13,221 bases of DNA from a bacterium (GTDB taxonomy: Bacteria; Verrucomicrobiota; Verrucomicrobiia; Opitutales; UBA953). Below the pieces are notes generated by a model that was given only the letters and a program-made list of their open reading frames with translations, did no database searches and was not told the origin of the DNA. Of the stretch, positions 1-7,289 are shown piece after piece. The position numbers were made by a program, and so were the translations under genes. The stretch's first letter is position 1; the number at the start of each line of letters is the position of its first letter. Location of the stretch: the NCBI GenBank assembly GCA_009926645.1, contig RFOO01000010.1:1-13221 (forward strand), given 5' to 3'.

Positions 1-1623
1 GCCCGCATTCCTCGACAAGGTCCACTCATCGTCATGTCCAATCACCCGCATGGACTAGCGGATGGTATTGTGGCGATGGACTTTTTATTGCGTGCACGCC
101 CCGATGCCTTGGTGGTCGGTAATCGATGGTTAGCTCGCATCCCAGGCATCCGCCCTTGGTTGATTGAAGTGAATCCTTTCGACCCTGAACAAAGTGATTT
201 AGAGAATATCGCTGGAACTCGCCGCATCTTGAGTCACCTGAAAGCAGGTGGTTGTATTTTAACTTTTCCGGCCGGCGAAGTTTCCAGTTTTTGTTTCAAA
301 AACCTCCAAGTGCAGGATGCAACGTGGTCGCCACAAATTGCACGCATTGCTCGCAAGGTAAATGCCTCGATTCTCACCATGCATTTGGCGGGCCAGAATT
401 CACCTCTATTTCACTCACTGGGTATCCTTCATCCAAAAATTCGCACCATCATGCTGTTGCGCGAGTTTCTTTCGCATCGCGGAAAAGTTATTCGTATCCG
501 CACCGCCAAAGCGGTTTCCGCAACCCAGTTGGAAGACCACCCCGATGACGACGAAGCCACGAGTTTTCTTCGATTACGTTGCGACCTCTTGGCGAATAAA
601 AATGAAAAAGTTGCACACGCTGTGAAAACCAAAAAGGAGCAGGCAAATTGGGCTCCAATTATCGCTCCCGTAAAACCCTCACTCATCCGCGCTGAATTAG
701 AAAGTCTCCCCGAAGAAGATTTATTACTCACGAGCGGTGATTTTAAGGTTTATCGATTTCTGGGTGGAGAATTACCGCACACCATGCGGGAAATTGGCCG
801 TCTGCGTGAGTTAACGTTTCGCGCCGTTTCCGAAGGCACTGGACTCGATTGCGATCGCGATGCTTTTGACGAATGGTACGATCAAATCGTTCTCTGGGAT
901 GAAAAAAATTCCCTCATTGTTGGAGGTTACCGATTAGGTCCAACCAACCGCATCTTGCCGACCAAAGGAAAACACGGTATGTATTCGGCGACTCTCTTTA
1001 ATTTTAAAGGCGAATTTTTCCGCAAAATGGATCCCGCCCTCGAAATGGGCCGTTCATTCATTCGCGAGGAATACCAACGACGTCCGACCAGCTTGCCGTT
1101 GCTCTGGCGTGGAATCGGACGTTATGTCGTTCGTTTTCCCAATTACCATCTGCTTTTCGGGCCGGTCAGTATCAATCCCGAATACGGACAAGCCTCCAAA
1201 GAACTGATTCTTTCTTACCTTAAACACAATCGCACGGCCGAAGATTTAGCCCCGCTCGTGCGAGCGAAAAATCCACCTCGCTCGATGAGTCTACGCGATG
1301 CTGATTTAGAAGTTCTGCAACGCTGTGCTTTTGATTTAGAGCATGTTTCGGGTTTGGTCAGCGACTTGGAGCCTGATGCTAAAACGGTGCCAGTCTTGTT
1401 GAAACATTACCTAAAGTTGAACGGACGCCTCATCGCCTTTAATGTCGATGAAAGTTTCGGTGGCTGTCTCGACGGTCTTATTGTGGTGGATCTGACTAAA
1501 ACGGATCCGAAACTGCTCGCGGCTTATATGGGCGAGGAAGGTGCTAAACAGTTTTTACAGTATCACGACTTTGAACCGCTAGAAGATGAGAAACAAAAAA
1601 GGCAGGTCTTGCGACCTGCCTAA
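1..1623 (+). CDS. Bifunctional PlsC-like / GNAT (OlsB-like) acyltransferase, 5' partial
   Basis: The reading frame is open from base 1. The residues before the first ATG (position 34) read ARIPRQGPLIV, the normal lead-in to the acyltransferase motif, so the true start lies outside the window. Numbering from the first visible codon, the PlsC-like domain occupies about 1-200, with the catalytic motif NHPHGLADG (H15, D21) and the FPAGEVS block at 89-95. A linker follows, then an OlsB-type GNAT domain at about 249-411, with FRAVSEGTG, the LW pair, GGYRLG and EMGRSFIREEYQRRP. This arrangement matches the COG3176 'putative hemolysin' group and resembles OlsF, in which one protein does both the N- and O-acylation steps of ornithine lipid synthesis. 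Inference: it makes an acylated amino-acid membrane lipid at the inner membrane; the head group (ornithine, glycine or other) cannot be read from sequence. The last codons form the metY terminator hairpin. Confidence 0.85.
   Translation, partial: ARIPRQGPLIVMSNHPHGLADGIVAMDFLLRARPDALVVGNRWLARIPGIRPWLIEVNPFDPEQSDLENIAGTRRILSHLKAGGCILTFPAGEVSSFCFKNLQVQDATWSPQIARIARKVNASILTMHLAGQNSPLFHSLGILHPKIRTIMLLREFLSHRGKVIRIRTAKAVSATQLEDHPDDDEATSFLRLRCDLLANKNEKVAHAVKTKKEQANWAPIIAPVKPSLIRAELESLPEEDLLLTSGDFKVYRFLGGELPHTMREIGRLRELTFRAVSEGTGLDCDRDAFDEWYDQIVLWDEKNSLIVGGYRLGPTNRILPTKGKHGMYSATLFNFKGEFFRKMDPALEMGRSFIREEYQRRPTSLPLLWRGIGRYVVRFPNYHLLFGPVSINPEYGQASKELILSYLKHNRTAEDLAPLVRAKNPPRSMSLRDADLEVLQRCAFDLEHVSGLVSDLEPDAKTVPVLLKHYLKLNGRLIAFNVDESFGGCLDGLIVVDLTKTDPKLLAAYMGEEGAKQFLQYHDFEPLEDEKQKRQVLRPA
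1591..1620 (-). terminator. Rho-independent terminator of metY, inside the end of the acyltransferase gene
   Basis: GGCAGGTC (1601-1608) pairs perfectly with GACCTGCC (1613-1620) around a 4-base loop. Read on the minus strand, the hairpin is followed by TTTTTTGTTT (complement of 1591-1600). It begins 24 bases after the metY stop codon. On the plus strand no T-run follows, so it does not serve the acyltransferase gene. Confidence 0.85.
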
Positions 1624-1643
1624 GATGTCACTCTGCGCAGCGT

Positions 1644-2933
1644 TTAGGCCTTGGCCAAGGCTTGTTCAATATCGGCAATAATGTCTTCAACGTCTTCGAT
1701 TCCCACCGAGAGACGTACATAGTCATCCGTCACGCCAGCACTCTGACGCTCTTCAGCGGTGAGTTGCGAGTGAGTCGTCGAAGCAGGGTGAATCGCCAGC
1801 GAACGAGCGTCACCAATGTTGGCGACATGGCTGTGCAACTTGAGGGCATTGATAAATTTAGTGCCACCTTCTAAACCGCTTTTCACACCAAAACCAACGA
1901 GTGCACCGTAACCATTGGTCAGGTATTTCTTCGCCAGCTCATGATACTTCGAGGATTTTAGTCCTGGGTAATTCACCCACTTTACTTTGGGATGCGACTC
2001 GAGGAATTGGGCTACCTTTAAGGCATTGGCACAGTGACGTTCCATACGGAGATGCAGGGTTTCTAAACCTTGCAAAAGTAAGAAGGCATTAAAGGGCGAG
2101 AGGCAGCTGCCAACATCGCGCAAGAACTGCAGACGCATCTTCATGATGAAGGCAATATTCACTCCACCCGCTGGAGCAAAGGCCTTGAAGGCCTCCCAAT
2201 GCGGTAAACCATGATAAGACATATCAGGCTCGGTGAAGCCAGGGAAACGGCCACGACCCCAGTCGAAGTTTCCTCCATCAATCACAATTCCCCCAATACT
2301 CGTACCATGTCCGCCAATATGCTTAGTCGCCGAGTGCACCACGATGTTGGCACCGTGCTCGAGGGGACGATTCAGGTAGGGCGATAGGGCAGTGTTATCA
2401 ATAATCAAAGGCACTCCGGCCTCTTTGGCAATTTTACCGACCTCGGCAAAAGGGAAAATATTCAGGCGTGGATTGCCCAGACCTTCACCATAAAACGCCT
2501 TAGTGTTTGGTTTCAGTGCTTTGCGGAAATTCTCGGGATCATCTCCATCCACAAACGATACTTGGATACCGAGTTTTGGCAGGGTATAGTGAAAAAGATT
2601 ATACGTACCACCATACAGCTGAGCGACGGAAACAATGTGATCACCCGCACCCGCAATATTTAAAATGGCAGCGGTAATCGCCGCCTGACCCGAGGAATGC
2701 GCCAACGCACCTGTGCCACCTTCGAGGGCTGCGAGACGTTGCTCGAGCACATCGGTGGTCGGATTCATAATCCGCGTATAAATATTTCCGAGCTCCTTCA
2801 GTCCAAACAGATTCGCCGCATGTTCGGTGTCGCGAAACTGATAGCTCGTGGTTTGATAAATAGGAACCGCACAAGCGCCAGTCGTGGGGTCTGCTTTTTG
2901 TCCTGCATGAAGAGTTCGGGTGCCGATTTTCAT
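1644..2933 (-). CDS. metY: O-acetylhomoserine sulfhydrylase (O-acetylhomoserine aminocarboxypropyltransferase)
   Basis: A 429-residue cytoplasmic PLP enzyme of the Cys/Met metabolism family, the usual length for MetY. It would make homocysteine from O-acetylhomoserine and sulfide, the direct sulfhydrylation route to methionine. Visible features: YTRIMNP at 52-58 (phosphate-binding Tyr/Arg), SSGQAA at 80-85, LYGGTYN near 106-112 with the stacking Tyr107, IIDNT with Asp179 for the pyridine nitrogen, and HSATKHIGGHG with the Schiff-base Lys204. The HGTSIGG sequence and the long middle section favour the O-acetylhomoserine type over cystathionine gamma-synthase/lyase. The ATG at 2933 gives the expected MetY N-terminus (MKIGTRTLHAGQ), though no clear Shine-Dalgarno precedes it. 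The gene is convergent with the acyltransferase (20-bp gap) and divergent from cysS. I saw no SAM riboswitch in its 174-bp upstream region. Confidence 0.93.
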   Translation of the reverse strand: MKIGTRTLHAGQKADPTTGACAVPIYQTTSYQFRDTEHAANLFGLKELGNIYTRIMNPTTDVLEQRLAALEGGTGALAHSSGQAAITAAILNIAGAGDHIVSVAQLYGGTYNLFHYTLPKLGIQVSFVDGDDPENFRKALKPNTKAFYGEGLGNPRLNIFPFAEVGKIAKEAGVPLIIDNTALSPYLNRPLEHGANIVVHSATKHIGGHGTSIGGIVIDGGNFDWGRGRFPGFTEPDMSYHGLPHWEAFKAFAPAGGVNIAFIMKMRLQFLRDVGSCLSPFNAFLLLQGLETLHLRMERHCANALKVAQFLESHPKVKWVNYPGLKSSKYHELAKKYLTNGYGALVGFGVKSGLEGGTKFINALKLHSHVANIGDARSLAIHPASTTHSQLTAEERQSAGVTDDYVRLSVGIEDVEDIIADIEQALAKA

Positions 2934-3023
2934 ATGTGTAAGAATTCAGTTACTTTAATGGCCGAGAATGGTTGAGTCGGAAAGCCCAATATTTCTTAGG
3001 TTTTGTCATTATTTTGACGGCAC

Positions 3024-3107
3024 TGGTCGGTAGAGGGCTCGTTACGACCGAATACTCATACTTGAATCCCTCCTCCAACTGCTCATTGGTGGAGTCCTCT
3101 TTTTCTC
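3024..3107 (+). promoter_or_regulatory. Structured leader of cysS (candidate attenuator or SD-masking hairpin)
   Basis: A hairpin at 3070-3094 pairs CTCCTCCAA with TTGGTGGAG (eight Watson-Crick pairs, one T-T mismatch, 7-base loop). It is followed by the T-rich TCCTCTTTTTCTC running into the cysS ATG at 3108. Its 3' arm holds the only SD-like GGAG (3091-3094), 13 bases from the start. Upstream, GGTCG (3025-3029) pairs with CGACC (3045-3049). GAGGG in that loop (3033-3037) could instead pair with CCCTC (3068-3072), which would break the second hairpin. The pairings are seen in the sequence; a regulatory role is inferred. Confidence 0.4.
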
Positions 3108-4538
3108 ATGCCCGTCTTCCTGCACGATACAATGTCTCGCGAGTTAAAGCCTCTCCTCCCTAAGGCAGGTAAGGCCACTTTCGGTATGTATTGCTGCGGT
3201 CCAACGGTTTACGGACCAGCCCACATCGGGAATTTCCGTACGTTTACCCTACAAGACGTGCTCCGTCGCACCCTCGAAGTCGCAGGCATCAAGGTCAAAC
3301 ATGTCCGCAATATTACGGACGTTGACGATAAAACCATTCGCGGAGCTCAAGCCAGCGGTGAGTCTCTCCAAACTTTTACACAAAAATGGACGGAAAAGTT
3401 TCACCGTGATTGCGCTGCACTGGGACTGCTTCCGCCACACGTCGAGCCAAGTGCCGTCGCCCACATCCCTCAGCAAATTGCGATGATTAAAGCTCTGGTC
3501 GATCGTGGACACGCTTACGTCGCCAAAGACGGTTCAGTCTATTTTAAAGTTCATTCCTGTCACGACTACGGAAAGTTAAACCATATCGATTTTTCCAAAC
3601 TCGAAACGCAAAGTACCAATAGTGCTGGCGAAGCCAATGACGCGGATGAATACGAACGCGAATCGGCTTCTGATTTTGCGCTCTGGAAATCGCGTAAGCC
3701 AGAAGACGGAGCTAACTATTGGTCAAGCCCCTGGGGCGAGGGTCGCCCCGGCTGGCACATCGAGTGTTCAGCCATGTCCTTGGAACACTTAGGTGCTACC
3801 TTTGATTTGCACGGCGGTGGCATTGATCTCTGTTTCCCTCACCACGAAAATGAAATTGCACAAAGCGAATGTGCCACAGGGGTGAAAGGTTTTGCTTCTC
3901 ACTGGTTTCACAGCGCACACCTGCTCGTCGACGGTGAAAAAATGTCTAAAAGCAAAGGCAATCTCTACACCCTCGATGAATTAGTCGCCAAAGGTTTTTC
4001 GCCGATGGAGGTTCGTTATGCTCTGATTGCAGGACATTATCGGAGTTCGCTGAATTTTACTTTTAAAGGACTGGAGGACGCTCGTTCTGCCTTAGCCAAA
4101 ATCGAAAAGGGCACAGATAAACTTTTAGCTGCAGCAGGTTTTACTCGAGCTGAATTTGTCCCTCCCGTTCAACAAGAAATCCAAACCGCGTGGGGCCGAT
4201 TTGCCTCTGCCTGGGAAGTGTTGCAGAACGATCTTAATATTCCCGGGTGCTTAGGTCAGGTCTTCACCGTGCTGGGTAGTAAGGAAGAAATCTCCACCGA
4301 GCAGGCCCGACACGATATCAGCGGCCTCGCAAAAATTCTTTTCGCACTCGGCATTCAACTCTTCACCATCGCTCCCTCCGTTGGGATTCCTCCCGAAATC
4401 ACGGAACTGGGGGCACAGCGTTGGGCAGCAAAGCAGGCTAAGGATTTCGCTGCGGCCGACCGCTTGCGTCAGCAATTGACGGCACTCGGCTGGTCGATGC
4501 TCGATCGTAAAGATGGCTACGACTTGAAAAAGAACTGA
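3108..4538 (+). CDS. cysS: Cysteinyl-tRNA synthetase
   Basis: A 476-residue class I aminoacyl-tRNA synthetase that charges tRNA-Cys in the cytoplasm; the length is normal. It carries the HIGH-type signature HIGN (39-42) after CCGPTVYGPA, and KMSKS at 278-282. The zinc site is complete: Cys30, Cys220 (GWHIECS), His245 and Glu249 (FPHHENE), with the same spacing as Cys28/Cys209/His234/Glu238 of the E. coli enzyme. The C-terminal part has the usual KDFAAADRLRQQL helix of the anticodon-binding region. The ATG at 3108 is preferred over the one at 3132 because MPVFLHDTMSRELKPL aligns with the conserved N-terminus; the Shine-Dalgarno is weak and lies in a hairpin. thrS follows 109 bp later on the same strand with no terminator between, suggesting a synthetase operon. 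Confidence 0.97.
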   Translation: MPVFLHDTMSRELKPLLPKAGKATFGMYCCGPTVYGPAHIGNFRTFTLQDVLRRTLEVAGIKVKHVRNITDVDDKTIRGAQASGESLQTFTQKWTEKFHRDCAALGLLPPHVEPSAVAHIPQQIAMIKALVDRGHAYVAKDGSVYFKVHSCHDYGKLNHIDFSKLETQSTNSAGEANDADEYERESASDFALWKSRKPEDGANYWSSPWGEGRPGWHIECSAMSLEHLGATFDLHGGGIDLCFPHHENEIAQSECATGVKGFASHWFHSAHLLVDGEKMSKSKGNLYTLDELVAKGFSPMEVRYALIAGHYRSSLNFTFKGLEDARSALAKIEKGTDKLLAAAGFTRAEFVPPVQQEIQTAWGRFASAWEVLQNDLNIPGCLGQVFTVLGSKEEISTEQARHDISGLAKILFALGIQLFTIAPSVGIPPEITELGAQRWAAKQAKDFAAADRLRQQLTALGWSMLDRKDGYDLKKN

Positions 4539-4586
4539 AGTCTTCGGTGCGCTGATTTATCTCCATTATTTTCGGCGAAACGACCG

Positions 4587-4639
4587 TTGGCTCGCCTCCG
4601 TCCTTGCGCTTGGGCCAAAGAGTCCCTAGCCAAAGGGGG
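4587..4639 (+). promoter_or_regulatory. thrS leader: strong Shine-Dalgarno plus competing short stems
   Basis: AAAGGGGG at 4632-4639 sits 8 bases before the thrS ATG (4648), the clearest ribosome-binding site in the window, and it fixes that start. TTGGCT (4587-4592) can pair with AGCCAA (4628-4633), touching the 5' edge of the Shine-Dalgarno. TTGGC (4587-4591) can alternatively pair with GCCAA (4614-4618). The ribosome-binding site is solid; the folding is only a suggestion. Confidence 0.6.
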
Positions 4640-4647
4640 TATTTGTT

Positions 4648-6534
4648 ATGAATTCACGTCCGAAAATGACCCCTTTAGAGGAGATTCGCCACTCCGCAGC
4701 ACACATGCTGGGAGCCGCCGTGCTTCGCCTCTTCCCTCAAGCCCAGTTGGATATTGGACCTCCCACCGATCAGGGGTTCTATTACGATTTTGATTTGGAT
4801 CACGCTTTTACCGCTGAGGATTTGGTAAAAATCGAAGAAGAGATGCGCCGGATTTCTAAAGAAAATCAAAAGTTCGAGCGCATGGAGTGCAGTCGCGAAG
4901 AAGCAATCAAACTCATCCAAGAGCGCGGACAAAACACCTACAAGCTCGGTCGCTTAAAGGATATCCCCGAAGGCGAAGCGATTTCTTTTTATAAGAATGG
5001 CGAGTTCTTGGATCTCTGCGCCGGCACCCACGTCCGCTACACCTCGCAAGTCAAAGCCTTTAAACTTCTCAGTATCGCGGGCGCTTATCACCGTGGCGAT
5101 GAAAAGAATAAACAACTCCAACGCATTTACGGTACGGCATACGCGACGAAAGATGAATTAGAACAAGCACTGGCTCGAGCGGAAGAAGCGAAGAAACGCG
5201 ATCACCGAAAATTAGGTAAGGAATTAAAACTCTTTCACATCGACGAAAAAGTAGGGCAGGGTCTGATTCTTTGGACTCCGAACGGTGCGATTGTGCGCCA
5301 AGAATTACAGAATTTTATTTCCGCTCAACTCTTCCAGACCGGTTATAAACAAGTCTTCACTCCGCACATCGGCAACCTCGACCTCTATCGTACTTCGGGC
5401 CATTTCCCGTATTACAAAGACGCACAGTTTCCGCCACTCGTAGAACGTGAAGCGATGGAGTTGTTGGCTAAAGAAGGCTGCGGTTGCGGCGAGCTGACCA
5501 ATCGTTTGGAAAGCGGAGTTGTCCAAGGCTTCCTCTTGAAGCCAATGAACTGCCCACACCATATTCGTATCTTTGCTTCTCAACCTCACTCCTACCGCGA
5601 CTTGCCCGTTCGATTAGCAGAGTTTGGTACAGTCTATCGCTGGGAACAATCGGGGGAACTCAATGGTATGACGCGAGTGCGCGGTTTTACCCAGGATGAT
5701 GGCCACTTGTTCTGCACCGAAGATCAGGTCGGACAAGAAGTCTTGGGATGTTTAGAGTTGGTGAAAGTCGTTCTCAAAACCCTTGGTTTGAATGACTACC
5801 GTGTCCGTGTCGGTCTCCGTAATCCTGATTCGAATAAATACACTGGCTCTCATGAAAATTGGGATAAAGCCGAAGCCGCCTGTCGCGCCGCCGCTGCGAC
5901 ACTCGGGGTCAATTTTACCGAAGAGGCCGGAGAGGCTGCTTTCTATGGACCTAAAATTGACTTCGTTGTCCGCGATGTGATTGGGCGCGAATGGCAATTG
6001 GGCACGGTCCAAGTCGACTTTAATCTGCCTGAACGATTCGATCTTTCTTACATCGGTGCCGATAATAAACCACACCGCCCAGTGATGATTCACCGCGCGC
6101 CGTTTGGTTCGATGGAACGCTTTGTCGGAATTCTAATCGAACACTTCGCTGGCGATTTCCCCACATGGCTAGCTCCCGAACAAGTCCGCCTCATTTCGCT
6201 AAATGACGATATGAATGCGCATTGCGAATCTCTGGCAGAAAAATTAACCGCCTTAAATATTCGCTGCTCAGTGGATGGCTCGTCCGATAAATTGGGCGCG
6301 AAAATCCGACGCGCCGAACTCTCCAAGGTTCCGCATATGCTCGTGGTCGGAAATAAAGAGAAAGAGGCAGGCTTAGTTAATGTACGCTCCCGGGCCGATA
6401 AATCGTTCGAGGGCAATCGCTCTTTCGATGAATTTATCGCGTTAGTCAGCGCCGAGATTCGTGATCGCCGACTCAAGGCTCACGTTCCCACGGCGACCCC
6501 GCCTAGTTCATCCAGCTCAGCTCACGGTGCCTAA
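4648..6534 (+). CDS. thrS: Threonyl-tRNA synthetase lacking the N-terminal TGS domain
   Basis: A 628-residue class II synthetase that charges tRNA-Thr. The protein begins almost directly at the editing domain (EEIRHSAAHMLGAAV), so the roughly 60-residue TGS domain of the usual enzyme is absent. The editing site is intact: His15/His19 (HSAAH) and Cys124/His128 (CAGTH), so it should still clear Ser-tRNA-Thr. The catalytic zinc ligands are Cys302 (KPMNCPHH), His353 (DGHLF) and His482 (HRAPFGS). The anticodon-binding domain runs from about 510 to 605, followed by a low-complexity Pro/Ser tail. Between YKDAQF and FLLKPMN there are 33 residues (262-294, including Cys278 and Cys280), about 24 more than I recall for E. 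coli. The start at 4648 has an excellent Shine-Dalgarno; ATG 4666 is a less likely alternative. Probably co-transcribed with cysS and ended by the terminator at 6553-6589. Confidence 0.96.
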   Translation: MNSRPKMTPLEEIRHSAAHMLGAAVLRLFPQAQLDIGPPTDQGFYYDFDLDHAFTAEDLVKIEEEMRRISKENQKFERMECSREEAIKLIQERGQNTYKLGRLKDIPEGEAISFYKNGEFLDLCAGTHVRYTSQVKAFKLLSIAGAYHRGDEKNKQLQRIYGTAYATKDELEQALARAEEAKKRDHRKLGKELKLFHIDEKVGQGLILWTPNGAIVRQELQNFISAQLFQTGYKQVFTPHIGNLDLYRTSGHFPYYKDAQFPPLVEREAMELLAKEGCGCGELTNRLESGVVQGFLLKPMNCPHHIRIFASQPHSYRDLPVRLAEFGTVYRWEQSGELNGMTRVRGFTQDDGHLFCTEDQVGQEVLGCLELVKVVLKTLGLNDYRVRVGLRNPDSNKYTGSHENWDKAEAACRAAAATLGVNFTEEAGEAAFYGPKIDFVVRDVIGREWQLGTVQVDFNLPERFDLSYIGADNKPHRPVMIHRAPFGSMERFVGILIEHFAGDFPTWLAPEQVRLISLNDDMNAHCESLAEKLTALNIRCSVDGSSDKLGAKIRRAELSKVPHMLVVGNKEKEAGLVNVRSRADKSFEGNRSFDEFIALVSAEIRDRRLKAHVPTATPPSSSSSAHGA

Positions 6535-6552
6535 AACTTGGGCGACTCTCGC

Positions 6553-6589
6553 AAACAAAAAGAGCGACCGATGGTCGCTCTTTTTGTTT
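6553..6589. terminator. Bidirectional Rho-independent terminator between thrS and the redoxin gene
   Basis: The bases 6553-6569 and 6573-6589 are perfect reverse complements (17 bp) around the loop GAT. The stem core is GAGCGACC/GGTCGCTC, flanked by AAACAAAAA on the left and TTTTTGTTT on the right, so both strands have a U-tract. It lies 18 bases after the thrS stop and 14 bases after the stop of the leftward redoxin gene, so it can end both transcripts. Confidence 0.95.
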
Positions 6590-6603
6590 AATAAAGAAGA
6601 GGC

Positions 6604-7176
6604 TTAGTATTTAACGCCACAACCGTAAGCCAAGGCATAGGGAACTTCGGGAGCCTTACCTGCTTTGGCGGCTTCGAAGGCGGCGAGAACATAATTCGTT
6701 GCGTTGGCAATATCTTCAGACTTGGTCGAAGGGATGCTATCGATGGCACCTTTGTAGACAAGTTTACCATCGGCTCCGATAACGAAACAGTGTGGCGTCG
6801 CAGTGGCACCAAAGCGTTTAGCTAAACTTCCAGCAACATCATCGATGATGGCTGTCGCAGCAACTTGATCGGCTTTGGCTCGACCCGCTAAATCGGCAAT
6901 TTTACCTCCGGTATTTACGGTTAACCAGATGCCACCTTCGCTGATGACCTTCTTTTGCATCTCTTGCATCTTGCCAGCGCTATAGAATTTTTTTACGTAA
7001 GGGCAGTCTGGATTGTACCACTCGACCACAATAATTTTACCTTTGTAATCGGAAAGATTGACAGTTTTTCCTTCAACCGTTTGCGCACTGAAATCATTGA
7101 CAGGTACACCGACATTAACAGCAGCCCATGAGAGAGCGCTAGTGAAACACAGGAGGAGGGTGGATAGGATACGCAT
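6604..7176 (-). CDS. Exported thioredoxin-fold redoxin (AhpC/TSA-like), two separated cysteines
   Basis: A 190-residue protein with a Sec signal peptide (hydrophobic LSTLLLCFTSALSWAA, likely cut after about residue 18 or 19), so it probably acts in the periplasm. A thioredoxin/peroxiredoxin-like fold follows: VNDFSAQTVEGKTVNLSDYKGK, then VEWYNPDCPYVKKFY with Cys58, then GATATPHCFVIGADGKLVYKGAID. There is no CxxC: Cys58 is followed by PYVK. A second cysteine lies almost at the C-terminus (YGCGVKY, Cys186), a pattern I recall from redoxin-family proteins with CPFVKKHY and GCSVKY ends. Inference: Cys58 is the peroxidatic or thiol-exchange residue and Cys186 the resolving one. The substrate is unknown. 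It is monocistronic, divergent from cysE, and has no clear Shine-Dalgarno. Confidence 0.85.
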   Translation of the reverse strand: MRILSTLLLCFTSALSWAAVNVGVPVNDFSAQTVEGKTVNLSDYKGKIIVVEWYNPDCPYVKKFYSAGKMQEMQKKVISEGGIWLTVNTGGKIADLAGRAKADQVAATAIIDDVAGSLAKRFGATATPHCFVIGADGKLVYKGAIDSIPSTKSEDIANATNYVLAAFEAAKAGKAPEVPYALAYGCGVKY

Positions 7177-7239
7177 GGTGGAAGATACGACAGTAATTGG
7201 ATACCTAGGTTCTGTCGAATTTTCACTAATTTTTTGTTA

Positions 7240-7281
7240 ATTTCGACTCATGGGTTGCCAAATCACCGAAAAAGTCGAAAT
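7240..7281. repeat. 8-bp inverted repeat upstream of cysE
   Basis: ATTTCGAC (7240-7247) and GTCGAAAT (7274-7281) are perfect reverse complements separated by 26 bases. They lie in the 113-bp divergent region between the redoxin gene and cysE, with the right arm ending 8 bases before the cysE ATG. A related GTCGAAT sits at 7214-7220. It could be a regulator site or an mRNA hairpin covering the weak AGAGAG ribosome-binding region; neither can be decided here. Confidence 0.35.
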
Positions 7282-7289
7282 AAGAGAGT

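Noticed and set aside
34..36. ATG at 34 as the acyltransferase start
   Set aside because: It lies just before the catalytic His motif, and the in-frame residues upstream match the family, so the gene must start outside the window.
3018..3080. tRNA-like sequence (GGTAGAG, a TTACGAC loop like an Arg anticodon loop, CTTGAATCCC like a T-arm)
   Set aside because: No matching 5' acceptor strand, poor D and anticodon stems, and a T-loop missing a base. No cloverleaf can be built, so I treat it as chance or leader RNA structure.
2934..3107. SAM or SAH riboswitch upstream of metY
   Set aside because: The minus-strand leader shows none of the conserved core motifs of the SAM-I or SAH classes that I could recognise.
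5752..6093. Antisense reading frame of 113 codons within thrS
   Set aside because: It is a shadow of a strongly conserved gene; its protein shows no recognisable domain. The same holds for other antisense frames inside metY, cysS, thrS and glnD.
7147..7176. Redoxin as a lipoprotein (Cys10 in the signal peptide)
   Set aside because: The residues before Cys10 are LLL, not a lipobox, and a normal signal peptidase I site (SWAA) follows.
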